In this document: positions 18,901-26,910 of the stretch, piece after piece | How the letters are laid out: each line of letters starts with the position of its first letter | Numbering within the stretch: position 1 is the stretch's first letter | NCBI GenBank assembly: GCA_016165875.1 | Contig: JABBOT010000022.1 | Location: 957,333 to 1,021,332, forward strand | Reading direction: 5' to 3' | Source: Acanthopleura granulata | Lineage: Eukaryota; Mollusca; Polyplacophora; Chitonida; Chitonidae | DNA length: 64,000 nt | Notes under the pieces: generated by a model | Seen by the model: only the letters and a program-made list of their open reading frames with translations | The model's database searches: none | Told to the model about the DNA's origin: nothing | Position numbers and translations under genes: made by a program

Positions 18901-20391
18901 GTAAAGTACGAACTGCGATGTTGTCTTCAGGGCTTTGCCTTTGCCCATGCACTCACTGTGAGACGAAAATGACCACGCAATCTCATTGGTTAGATGCTAA
19001 CACTGGTGTCCAGAGAAAACTGGAATAAACACATTTTCCTTTCTAAGTCTGCTGGGCAACAGACGTATGCTTTGCGAATTAACACATGATGCAATTTGGG
19101 TGCCAATCAAATCGCCCAAGTGCAAAATCGCTTTAGATTTGTCGTTACAAATTTTTTCCCGAAAAATTGTCAGTATAAAAGTTAGTTTAGTGGGAAATAG
19201 TTCTACAGCCTCTGCTGACCTGGAACGTTCTTTAATCAGTTTCATGATCTGGGAGTGGTTTTACAAATGTTGGACTTCAGGCATAGAACTATATCTTTGT
19301 CGATTTGACCAGATTGTTTTATTGGACAATTTGTATTGGATGATTGTTTTTCAACGTTCTTATCTGTATTCGCTGAATATTAGTAAACCCAGGATGTAAT
19401 ACTCTAGAATTTCTGTGCGAACTATCGTTGAAAAAACGGTTTAATGGCGTCGGCGAGTTAACATTCAACCAATGGAGTCGCAGGTTCTCACCCAGCTGTC
19501 GCTGATTTCATCCACGCATAAACCAGACCTCATTCATATTATTGAAATACTGGTATGCAAAGCATCAAAATTAATAAATACACACCATTCTGTAGAATAG
19601 GTTATCTGTGTTTTGACGAAATGCATTTGTTTCTTCAAAACAGTGATCCAGGGATCAGAATAGCATTTAAAACTTGTCGAATACCAATTTAGCTGACAAA
19701 ACACCACAAACGATCAAACTTAATCTGGGTTCGAAAATGCAATTTTAACAGCTAGTTACGAACCGTGATGTAAATTTGAGTGAATCTATACCTAACCATA
19801 TGACCACCTACGGCAAGAAATAGCTATTGCGCGTGACCTAAGATTCGTGCCACTGAAAGTCAGATGCTGGAAAAATAGCAACGCTTACCTGAAGAGGTCC
19901 ATGAAGGCTAGTCCCGGACTTGAGGATGATGAAATGTCCGAGCCTTCGTGTGGTTGACCACCGGTTCGCTCACCCGGCCGGACCGTTACTGCTAGAATTA
20001 TTCCTAAGACAGAAGCGAACATGAGGGTACAGACGTAATAAGCCAGAGCCCGCAGACCAATCTTTCCAGAAGAGCGGATGTCAATTTCCGCCGTAGAGCA
20101 CAAGAGACTTGACACTACAATGGGGATAAGTAACATCTTCATGCTTTGCAGAAAAAGGTCTCCGGGAAAGCGAAGATACACGATTTCTGACTGGTTCAAT
20201 TTGGGGTTCATAGAGTTGAGACCGACCCCAATGGCGACCCCAACAAGAACCCCAACCAACATAAGCAGTACAAGTAAGTTGGATTTGAAAAAACCAACGC
20301 AGCATTCTCTTGTGACAGCTCCGGGCAGAGATTTGCGATGCCTCGATTTTCCATTTCTCACGAGGCCGTCCTTCGGACTTAGGAGCTCCAT
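6753..20391 (-). CDS. SLC1-family (EAAT-like) sodium-coupled carrier, complete 8-exon gene, paralogue A
   Basis: Exons in order: 20391-19889, 18688-18646, 17129-17036, 14420-14231, 10010-9777, 8925-8731, 7283-7149, 6927-6753. All introns are GT/AG, the phases agree, and the sum is 1569 nt, or 522 residues plus stop, the usual EAAT length. Domains seen: TM1 about 38-58, TM2 about 76-98, TM3 about 111-138, a variable extracellular loop with N-glycosylation sequons (NSS, NLS) about 183-213, HP1 with the serine-rich tip 352-356, TM7 with NMDGT 388-392, HP2 with GAAGVPGTG 429-437, and TM8 with RTSINILGD 469-477. Known family role: plasma-membrane elevator-type carriers moving acidic or neutral amino acids with Na+. 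Odd: Glu353 in the HP1 tip, Phe396 in place of the EAAT proton-carrier Glu, and Ala466 in place of the amino-group-binding Asp; Arg469 is kept. I infer a substrate other than glutamate, perhaps a dicarboxylate without an amino group. The C-terminus (STARE) is not an obvious PDZ ligand. Confidence 0.9.
7149..7283 (-). CDS. SLC1 paralogue A exon 7 (HP2 and start of TM8)
   Basis: Acceptor TCAACAG, donor TTCCT|GTAAGT. Encodes HP2 with [13 protein letters not shown], then [16 protein letters not shown]. The HP2 tip reads VPGTG, closer to the prokaryotic VPGAG than to the IPQAG/VPQAG of animal EAATs. Asp462 of AID (EAAT3 D440 position) is present. Confidence 0.92.
7765..8495 (+). repeat. Dispersed repeat of about 730 bp, copy 1 (in SLC1 intron 6)
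   Basis: Collinear with the segment at 23475-24265: shared landmarks in the same order are CCCTC..GGG/GTGYGAAATTTGGT, CACTTAAAGATGRAAAC, RCATTAATCAC, GTCAAGACAAAACAC, GGTGGGACAATT, TTGATTAAAAT, TTTTTCTCCCT and TTTGAAAGTTTTAACTTTA. The offset stays near 15.71 kb with one larger indel near the end. No coding frame is shared. No terminal repeats were recognised. Confidence 0.75.
8731..8925 (-). CDS. SLC1 paralogue A exon 6 (HP1 second half, TM7 with NMDGT)
   Basis: Acceptor GCTTACAG, donor ACAAG|GTAAGG. Encodes [18 protein letters not shown] and TM7 with [23 protein letters not shown] is the sodium- and substrate-binding signature of SLC1. The residue after LY is Phe (396) instead of the EAAT Glu (EAAT3 E374), which is Gln in ASCTs. 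Confidence 0.93.
8926..9776 (-). other. Intron 5 of SLC1 paralogue A
   Basis: AT-rich, with runs of AAAT/TTTAAA. No repeat or exon recognised inside. Confidence 0.7.
9777..10010 (-). CDS. SLC1 paralogue A exon 5 (TM5-TM6 and start of HP1)
   Basis: Acceptor GATTACAG, donor AGTAG|GTAAGC. Encodes [19 protein letters not shown] through the [12 protein letters not shown] motif and the first half of the HP1 tip (GSES). EAATs read GTSSSSATLP here; this protein reads GSESSSATLP once joined to exon 6, so a Glu replaces the second residue of the serine-rich tip. Confidence 0.92.
10130..10320 (-). mobile_element. Strongly diverged SINE-like segment in intron 4
   Basis: In order it contains GATTCAAGGCGAGCTCAGCA, ATATTTC, ACCACGACAGGCAG, ACCACCGACCTTTGGCAAAC and CTTTCCCACATGGCGG. 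This parallels the reverse-oriented SINE blocks (ACTCAAGAATATTTC, ACGACGGC, CCACGACCATCCGCAGGTTG, CTTCCCACGTACGGCC). The 143-codon minus frame over it is therefore not a gene. Confidence 0.4.
10630..10837 (+). repeat. Left arm of long inverted repeat in intron 4
   Basis: Reverse complement of 13398-13597 with moderate divergence; it includes a 32-nt exact match (10767-10798 against 13433-13464). Shared blocks: AGAACAGA.CACATTTTC, GCATTATCTGAA, AATAAAGACTGAGG and GCAGTGATT. Confidence 0.8.
11730..12095. repeat. CTCGAG-rich hairpin cluster
   Basis: Starts after a run of ten or more G. Three related hairpins follow at about 11761-11810, 11884-11925 and 12040-12080. Each has the form GTTCTCGAGCCGCGTGG, an A/T loop, then GCGGCTYGAGAAC. 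Between the first two lies a perfect 20-bp palindrome, CGAGATTAGCGCTAATCTCG (11863-11882). TAATCTCGAG recurs at 12001-12010. GC content and CpG are far above the surrounding intron. Confidence 0.75.
12105..13440 (-). mobile_element. Decayed non-LTR retrotransposon (LINE), endonuclease plus start of RT
   Basis: Minus-strand fragments, separated by stops and frameshifts, read in order: [15 protein letters not shown] (canonical VYRPP), [12 protein letters not shown] (endonuclease GDFN motif), [26 protein letters not shown] (canonical SDHxP), then [25 protein letters not shown] and ENYRPVSVL (early reverse-transcriptase motifs). The order EN then RT is that of APE-type LINEs. It stops at NYRPVSVL, where the hairpin cluster begins, so the RT catalytic core is missing. 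The endonuclease His is Tyr, so it is dead. Lies antisense to nothing, in the same strand as the host gene. Confidence 0.75.
13398..13597 (-). repeat. Right arm of long inverted repeat in intron 4
   Basis: Reverse complement partner of 10630-10837. It overlaps the 5' border of the LINE remnant, so the arms may be two LINE 5'-region copies in opposite orientation rather than terminal repeats of one element. Confidence 0.8.
13606..14230 (-). other. Distal part of SLC1 intron 4, no feature recognised
   Basis: AT-rich intronic sequence. Two overlapping opposite-strand frames near 13916-14132 are AT-rich artefacts. Confidence 0.5.
14231..14420 (-). CDS. SLC1 paralogue A exon 4 (TM4 region)
   Basis: Acceptor AATTTCAG, donor CTG|GTGAGC. 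Encodes residues 214-277, including [16 protein letters not shown], which matches the DGINxLGLIVF segment of EAATs, and [19 protein letters not shown]. The exon ends inside the Trp codon that is completed by exon 5. Confidence 0.9.
14978..15222 (-). mobile_element. tRNA-derived SINE, full length (SLC1 intron 3)
   Basis: Reverse orientation: (TTTA)n tail, GTGGTGTTTTACGCCGTACT, ATTATGGTGGGAGGAAACCC, then the tRNA head with TTGAACTCAC (box B complement) and CTAACCGACTGAGCCAC (box A complement). Lacks the GGGCAGAGCCCGGG block, a small internal deletion. Same sense as the host gene. Confidence 0.9.
15223..17035 (-). other. Rest of SLC1 intron 3
   Basis: No repeat or exon recognised. AT-rich, with poly-A/T runs around 16170-16390. 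Confidence 0.5.
17036..17129 (-). CDS. SLC1 paralogue A exon 3 (variable extracellular loop)
   Basis: Lies between acceptor AAATGCAG and donor AGTG|GTAAGA. It encodes residues 183-213 and one base of codon 214, a Ser/Thr-rich segment with sequons NSS and NLS at the place of the glycosylated TM4 loop of EAATs. The phase (0 in, 1 out) is exactly what exons 2 and 4 need. Sequence in this loop is not conserved between family members, so support comes from the splice sites and phase. Confidence 0.78.
17471..17524 (+). mobile_element. SINE 3'-end fragment (SLC1 intron 2)
   Basis: GTGAAATATTTCTTAGTACG, GCGTAAAACACCAATCAAAT and an (AAAT)n tail: 5'-truncated copy of the main SINE. Confidence 0.8.
17895..17997 (+). 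mobile_element. Diverged SINE 3'-half (SLC1 intron 2)
   Basis: GGTTTTCCCGAGGGCTCTGT, then CACCTCTCCCCATACCACC, CAGCCGTCGTGAAACACCAG and an (AAAT)n tail. An internal deletion removes the GTATAAGTGAAATATTCTTG block. Confidence 0.6.
18250..18318 (+). mobile_element. SINE fragment (SLC1 intron 2)
   Basis: CCTCGGGCTATACCAGGTTT, CCTCCCACCCTAATGC and GTGTAGGTGATATAT resemble the middle of the SINE; it abuts the opposite-oriented copy at 18328-18563. Confidence 0.45.
18328..18563 (-). mobile_element. tRNA-derived SINE, nearly full length (SLC1 intron 2)
   Basis: Reverse orientation with all blocks: TTTGATTGGTGTTTTACGCC, ATTATGATGGGAGGAAACCG, GGCAGTGCCCGGGGGAAACC, TTGCTGGCAG, GGGCTTGAAATCACAGCGAC and the tRNA head complement CCAACTGAGCCACGAAGG. 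A short gap follows CAGATCTTCC, where the CACGTACGGCCGG block is missing. Ends 82 bp from exon 2. Confidence 0.9.
18646..18688 (-). CDS. SLC1 paralogue A exon 2 (43-nt micro-exon)
   Basis: A very short exon between an acceptor TTTTGCAG and a donor TCG|GTAAGA. Joined to exon 1 it reads [15 protein letters not shown] (168-182), matching the RNMFPxNLVEACFxQ block of EAATs. Length (1+42 nt) restores phase 0. It is far too short to stand out as an ORF. Confidence 0.85.
18689..19888 (-). other. Intron 1 of SLC1 paralogue A
   Basis: No repeat or additional exon recognised; the short reading frames here lack splice sites and family similarity. Confidence 0.6.
19889..20391 (-). CDS. SLC1 paralogue A exon 1 (start codon, TM1-TM3)
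   Basis: Encodes residues 1-167 plus two bases of codon 168. The ATG at 20391 has A at -3 and G at +4. The exon ends AFMDLF, matching the AFLDLIRN segment of EAATs, at a donor CAG|GTAAGC. It carries the [20 protein letters not shown]2 signature and the [11 protein letters not shown] start of TM3. A serine-rich stretch (SSSSS, 154-158) sits in the extracellular loop just before the exon end. Confidence 0.92.
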
Positions 20392-20482
20392 TGTGAAGAA
20401 TTTCTCCGAGAAAAAGCCGCTGGTAAAATACTCTCAACCTAAGCAATGTGCTCTGGTTATGGGGATTGTTGATCTGTTCCTT

Positions 20483-20493
20483 CTTATATAACA
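20483..20493 (-). promoter_or_regulatory. TATA-like box upstream of SLC1 paralogue A
   Basis: On the minus strand the sequence GTTATATAAG lies about 95 bp before the start codon, which would place a transcription start near 20455 and a 5' UTR of about 65 nt. Inference from motif and spacing only. Confidence 0.4.
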
Positions 20494-20499
20494 GCTAGG

Positions 20500-21940
20500 G
20501 ATGTAAGCACACACCAGTGTACTTTCTACTAGGCTTTACGGAGCACTATTTCACCCTCTCGAGTAGATGAAGACCCTGTAAATAACGCAAAGGCAGTTAT
20601 TAAAATACATCAACAGCGAAAAAATAATGAAGGAACGTTCCAAATCTAGGGTAGACTAGACACTTGGTGAATTACACCGTGTAAACCTGTATTGCAGAAC
20701 TTTTTCGAGGGTTAAGAACGCTCATATCACATAATCTGCAAGTCACAAACTTTTTTTCAGGCGTGTGCTTCCCAATTCCGAAGAGTGAATGCAACCAAGT
20801 AAAGTTGAAAAAGTGTTTTGCACTAAAATGCATTTGGTCCGACCACCAGTACAAGTCCCATACCCCCCACCCCCCACATCACCCCAGTGGGTGTTATGAA
20901 TACAGTTGTTCCTGAAAGCACGCGCCACCGTTGGCTTTTCTTGTTCGTTGTATTCATACTGCGTAATTTTGCCGATATTTAACAATACACCCTCTATGAG
21001 GGCCAATGTTTTAGCTTAAAACATGTTGTTCCGAGTAAATCCAAGCGGCGTAAACTTTTGTCCTTTTCTTTAACGTGTCAGTGCCTCTGTATAGTGGCAC
21101 CGATAAAGCAAAGAGGTACAGCTCATACACTGCAGCATAATAACCGAGATTGTTGAAGACGGGAAATGTTGAGCCACCTGGCTCATCTAGTGCAAGGCTT
21201 ACACTCCAATGTAGCACAAGTAGGAGGCCTGCACAGAAGATGTAAACACAGGAGCCTGCACTAAACTGTGGAGTACACAATAATTCAGCACATGTTGGCG
21301 AATTTCAATATCACGATCATAATAAATAAACACAAACCAGAAACCCACTCTTTCTATCGTTTTAGATATAAAGATGTTCTTGTCACCATTCGTGCAAGGG
21401 GTGGAAAGTCCTTCCGTTATTGTTATATTACCTCACATCGGTCGTGAAAACCTATACGGTGTTGTTGTTGTGTTGTTATCTGTCGTAATGGAAAGTACTG
21501 GTACTATTTGATTGGATAATACATGAGTATTATCTGTTAGTTATCGACTAGGCTGGACTGCTTATTTTTATCTGTTAGATCAAGACATATATAGCTATAT
21601 GCGAAGTGTTTTTCTTGGTAAAATGAAAAGGCATTCATTTTGACTAACAAAAACTTTTTTCTAGTCCAAAATAAAAGTCATTCAAAAAATTTTAGACTTA
21701 CGTGTTTACTTGTGATGAGGGTAAGCGCGATCATACATGTACAAATACCCCAAACTCATGATCACGTATTTCGCATTAACGCACATTCTGATACACACAT
21801 ATATACGCATTCATTATTGTATAACAGATGTACATTTTACACCTTGGTTTTTCACAGTTGAATCCCGAATTCAAATTTTAGTACAGCTTTCACAAATCGA
21901 CCTCTTGCTTCCTTTAAGGCGTAACAAAGAAGGATAAAAC
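20500..21940. other. Upstream region of SLC1 paralogue A, no gene recognised
   Basis: Contains a short C-rich tract near 20860-20885. A hydrophobic minus frame at 21011-21280 has no supporting splice sites or family similarity. Confidence 0.35.
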
Positions 21941-21949
21941 TGTTCAGCA

Positions 21950-22012
21950 CATACTTAGTAGATCCTAGCGATTTAGATAGAAGCATCTTAACCACTCGGT
22001 CACGAGCCCCTT
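21950..22012 (-). mobile_element. tRNA-Leu/Ser-like SINE head fragment
   Basis: On the minus strand it begins GGGGCTCGTGACCGAGTGGT, then TAAGATGCTTC: the 5' half and box A typical of type II tRNAs. No matching box B or 3' acceptor stem follows, so this is a tRNA-derived repeat head rather than a functional tRNA gene. It differs from the head of the main SINE family. Confidence 0.5.
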
Positions 22013-23470
22013 CCGTTCATTCTGGAAACATTGCAGAATCTGCCATGACGAGTACGAGAAATACTTACAATGTTTCCCGTTTTTCACCTTGTTGAACATA
22101 AGCATGAAATGTGACAACTGTGAAATTTTACCCTGTCTCTATATAGATATCCAATCATACACGTTATTTTACGGTATGCTTACATACGCACTGTCACAAT
22201 AATTTGCCGAGAAGAATTCAATCACGAATAATTTAATGTGACCTTTTATCCGGCTTCAGCAAAATGGGGTCAATAAGCCTCAAACTGGGCTCGGCTGTCC
22301 AGTATGAGGCTTACAATCCCGTTTATAGTTTTGTATCCTTTCACGCAGTAACCATGTGGCTAATAATATCTTCGGTGACTTACAGCTTTTTGTAAAGAGA
22401 ACGTAAAGCCTGTCCCTATAAGTAGATAGAAAAAGTAAGTCGCAGCTGGGTAGCAGAAAAAAATGTTTTAAAAATTCCTTTATAGTCTTAAAAGCCAGTA
22501 AGATGGAATTCATCATTAACCTTTTCGAACAGGAGTTCTTGATGAGTTAGCCATTCACTGATCTTGAATGCGTCAACTAACACTTTGTCTTCGATATCAC
22601 GTGACTTATCAACACACTGATGTTTGGTGGGTTTCTTATGGTGCAATAAGTTGGAATTTTTGGTCATTTCAAGTGTGAAGCTAGGGCAGCATTGTGGTCC
22701 AACTGGAAGGCATTTATGTGGAACTGACATAGGTTACCTGTGTAGCCATACTTAAGAAATTTGTCAAGGAGAGCTGGTGGCCTGAAAATGAGAAGATTCC
22801 TCTTCATATTTATCCTTACCAAAAACCAAATTTATTAGGGAAATGTCTCACCAACCTCAGCAGGTAAGAATGTTGTTCCGATGAGAAAGCTTTGCTGTGT
22901 ACGGTGCAATCCTGATGCCCACAGCCAACTAATGTTGACACCCATGAAGGTGTAGCCGAAGGCAAGGAAACAACGTCATCATTTTAGATATCTCACATAA
23001 ATTAGTTATGAGCTCAGCCCAAAATGAAGAAATTTAAAATGAAACAATGTAAATGTCGATTATTTCGCGTTGACTGACGTGAATGAAACCTTAGTATTTT
23101 AGCCTGCCGGCGCAATCGTTATATACCGGTATACAACAATCACAAAGAAGAGAAAACTGACAATTAATAAAAGATTAATTATCTGATGAACTTAAAAAAT
23201 ATTGGTTGTATCTACCTTAAGTATGCACTGTCCATCATAATCGATGTAAATAGGTTATTTATCTCAAAAAAAATTAAATTTCAAACAGGAATATTAATTA
23301 TGCTTTTATTGAGTTACAGTATTAACTTGTGTTTAAAAATAATAAATCAGGATTGCTGTATTTTGTGCTGTCTCCTGTATGCAGATGCAGTATGTAGTTC
23401 AAGTGGTTATGCTTTCTGTGAAAGAGCTATTAAGTTAAATACAAACACAGAATAAGCCAGCTTAAGGATA
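22013..23470. other. Intergenic, no gene recognised
   Basis: AT-rich with short reading frames on the minus strand at 22280-22730 in two adjacent frames. They could be a decayed coding sequence but match nothing I recognise. Confidence 0.3.
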
Positions 23471-23474
23471 CTAG

Positions 23475-24265
23475 AGTCCCTCAGGGATGAAATTTGGTTC
23501 AATTTTTTTATGTCACATGCTTATTCTCCATATCCTTAGCTTTCCTCTCACTTAAAGATGAAAACCAAATTCGAATTTTAAATACCCCTTAAATTTTACA
23601 AAAAGTATAACATGTTGTGAAGCAAGGCAGCTGTATTTCCTTACTTCCCCCTGATTAGGGGGATTACCTGCTGCGAATAGGCATACCTGTGGTAAATGTG
23701 TATTGCCTCTTGCCATGAAGTGTGCATGGCTGCTGGTGCACACTACTCTAGCAGACCTATCAACTAAAACAACATTAATCACCCCACCGGGATGTCATTT
23801 CAGGGAAGGGGAGGTTTTATAAACACATTTGAGCATGTATTACTCAGAAATATCAAGACAAAACACCAGTTTACACTTTCATGGAGGATGATAAATTTTA
23901 AACTTTAACGTAAGTAAGTTGATATGTTCAAATTTTGACCGGAGGTGGGACAATTCTTGATTAAAATTAATTGGCAAATGAATTAATGACGAATTTTATC
24001 ACACATAATGCTTCTTCAGACATTTTGTGTTTTTTTTCTCCCTCTCTGTTTTTGGGATGGTTGTGTGGTGAAATACTTTTATTTCTCACTTATTTTTCAA
24101 TATAGTGCTAGGAAGCTTGGCACACCTGTAAACTAAATACTTAAGGTAAAAAAGAGTCTCACAAATTTTCGATATCTTTCCTGGTTTTAAACATAGTAGA
24201 AAAAGAATATTAAAGTTTCAATTTTTTTAAACATTTTTGAAAGTTTTAACTTTAAATGATTCAAG
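23475..24265 (+). repeat. Dispersed repeat of about 730-790 bp, copy 2
   Basis: Sister copy of 7765-8495, same orientation. Shared order: GTCCCTCAGGGATGAAATTT, CACTTAAAGATGAAAACCAA, AACATTAATCACCCCACC, ATCAAGACAAAACACCAG, GGAGGTGGGACAATTC, TTGATTAAAATTAATTGG and TTTGAAAGTTTTAACTTTAA. Likely a non-coding transposable element or a duplicated segment; no terminal repeats identified. Confidence 0.75.
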
Positions 24266-24444
24266 AGTACTACCATCGGAGAGGGAAAATGATAAACGAA
24301 TGGCTTATTTAACTCTCAGACAGCAATAGGCCTAACACAAGATCAAACAAAGAAGCACGAAGACGCTTGTATAAGTTCAATACATATATCTGAACAAAAA
24401 AGACAAATAGTACAACTGATAATAATCTACAAAAGCTATAGAGT

Positions 24445-24445
<1 letters not shown>

Positions 24446-24481
<36 letters not shown>
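24446..24481. repeat. (AT)n microsatellite
   Basis: About 17 uninterrupted AT dinucleotides. It accounts for the Ile-Tyr repeat in a spurious minus-strand frame. Confidence 0.97.
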
Positions 24482-24484
<3 letters not shown>

Positions 24485-26680
24485 TTATACTGATGATAGC
24501 GTCCAAATCCGGATGGAATATTTTGGCTTCCAAAGTCCCAACGACAAGTCAGTCCACGTAAGGAATTCTCGAATCGAAGGAGAGGAACTGCAGTGAGCAC
24601 GTAACACCGATGATGTCCAATTGCCCTTGAAGGTGTAACTTCTCAGGGCGGAAGGGTTGACAATAGCGTCCGCGATGCCGAGCTGGCAATGTATGTTTCA
24701 CTCCTTGGAAATACACACAAAGTCATTTTCAGGGTAAACAGGGATGAAATGTACATAATCATACAAAGAGACAAAGAGGGCTACGTAAAAATAATAGAGT
24801 GAATCTGTAATCTGTAAAAATAGAGCACATGAGGTATGTCGAATGGCATGAAAGCTGATATCTCCAAATCCAACAAAATCCTTTTCAGTGGCTTAAAGTA
24901 GTTAAGCTCTCAAGTGGACATAAGTACAATGACTGCGAGGTTAACAACTTCTTTGCTCATATTTATATACTAACGTAAAGAAAATTCTGGATGATTTGAC
25001 CGCAAACATGTTTACATCTCTCCAGAATGTACGCAGTGTGTACAGTGACACGAAAGTGATAAGCACAGAAGCCTCTAGAATCACGCCACTGAATTCCGGT
25101 GCAGACTACAACGTACGCAGAGAGAAATATTTAGGTCAGACACTGACACGGTTACCGCAAAAAGGAAATAAAAAAGGACAATGCAATAGTTTAAAGATTG
25201 GGTTCGTAACAATGATCTCTCAGAACAATCTGAGATGACTATAAAAAAATCTCCGGGACAATTTTTTAGTTTAAATAGTAAATTATCCATGAGAGCAAAA
25301 AGGAAATTGAAAAATCATGATAATTGGCCAAAAAAATCTGATTTTAGTCAAATTTTACCTACATTTTGATTAATATTAAAGACAGATAAATTTTAGAAGC
25401 CTATTTGACATCAGCAATCGTTTAGCTTCAGAATATATATACATATGGCCATGTTTGATCAATATTTTGGGCGTTACAAGGCAATGTGTGAAATTTTGCT
25501 CACGAGCTGTTTCAGAATCCTTAAACGTCACATGAAATCTATTGGTTCGTGGTTCGGTTGCAACCGTCTTTGATTCCGTAGGGGTTTGTGGTGAACTGGA
25601 TCCAGAATCTGGAGTTGACTACATTTAGGCGCGTATATAGAAGAACGGCACGATCAGTCATCATGTAATGTGCAGGCCTGGTATTTGAGGCCAGACAAAG
25701 GATACTTTTTCCGAGCAATGGCAATTCGAGTCAAATCTGGACAGACAAATCATTGTTTTGCAATCACTGAGTATAATGGGAAAGTCAGACGGGATACACA
25801 GAAGGGTCCAAACGCATCGTTTTCTGCCGTGATGTTGCCATATTTGTATACTAGCTAAGCGCGTGCTGAGCCCACATGCACCTAGAAGTGTGACGTAATC
25901 CAAGAAAGAACAAAGGAGCACCCCGCTTTGAACCCCTTTGTTAAAGGCGGGAAGGACTTATACGAGATTCCCATTTGTTAGAAGTTAAATTTGTCCACAA
26001 AAGTTATCGCAAAGGCAAGAATCACCAATAGACTACAGAGCTTAGGACAGAGGTCCTTTGTGTGGGAAAGATTCCTCTTTAACTGACCAGTTGCTCTCCT
26101 TGTAATAAAAATCACGTCATGTTTGACCAGGATTCTGTGATCGAAAACAATGTTAGGACTGGAGTTGTTCTTATTTGTGAAAAATGTAGATTTGCACCGA
26201 CCCTTCCTTCTGGAAAAAAGGGTTCGATCCCTAATGATGACTTCGTAATATATTTATGCAATGATCCGCCACCTTTCCCCTTAATGATTTATCTTTTTGC
26301 ATACATTATTTTCCGCTGCACTAAAATCCGTAAAATCAAATCAGTTGGCATAGTTCCATCTTCAAAATCAAAGTAAATAAGGACTTTGAATGTGAGTCCT
26401 AGCAAAACAATTTTGTCTACAAATAAGATGAATAATTTGTGTATACGTGCATTCATATAGGTTAAATACATATGTATTCACGTGTATGTATAGTTAATTT
26501 ATCTTACTACACCGCTCTGTTTGATACATGCATTCACCCAAAGACTGATCGGACAATAGGTAGGGCCAGCCAGCTGTGTGGATTAATCTCAACTGTAATT
26601 TCAATTGCTTGTTAATACACCCAATTACCGCTCCAATGAGCACTCAGCTCCCTCGCTATTGATTTTAGATTTGCGTGCAC
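24482..26680. other. Intergenic, no gene recognised
   Basis: No repeat family member or exon recognised. A GGGTTCGATCCCT motif at 26219-26231 resembles a tRNA box B but has no box A at the proper distance. Confidence 0.35.
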
Positions 26681-26689
26681 TTCGATCTC

Positions 26690-26910
26690 GACCTAGCGCT
26701 CGGGCGGATCGGGCCGCCGTCACGTGACAAACTTCACCGCTATGCTTTGTTCGCCCGCGGCTGGCGCCGACACAAGTGGTCACTCACTGAGCTGACCGGG
26801 AGAAAGTGTCTGTCCACATACACAGCTGGCCGCTAAACTCGGCCAACATGGCAATGGGCTCTAAACCAGCTGGCCAACTGACCAGTGCCCCACCGGCCTG
26901 GTCGTATTAA
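26690..26910 (+). promoter_or_regulatory. CpG-dense promoter-like block with possible first exon
   Basis: GC- and CpG-rich island in AT-rich surroundings, with the 10-bp palindrome GTCACGTGAC (E-box type) at 26718-26727. Further on, GCCAACATGGC gives an ATG in good context whose 20-codon frame ends in TAA just before a donor-like AAG|GTAAAT at 26910. It could be the promoter and untranslated first exon of the gene whose terminal exon starts at 33203. The link is inference only. Confidence 0.3.

Noticed and set aside
22280..22730. Two adjacent minus frames that could be one frameshifted gene
   Set aside because: No family similarity could be recognised in either frame.
26119..26376. Box-B-like GGGTTCGATCCCT
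   Set aside because: No box A at tRNA spacing and no cloverleaf; no tRNA gene called.
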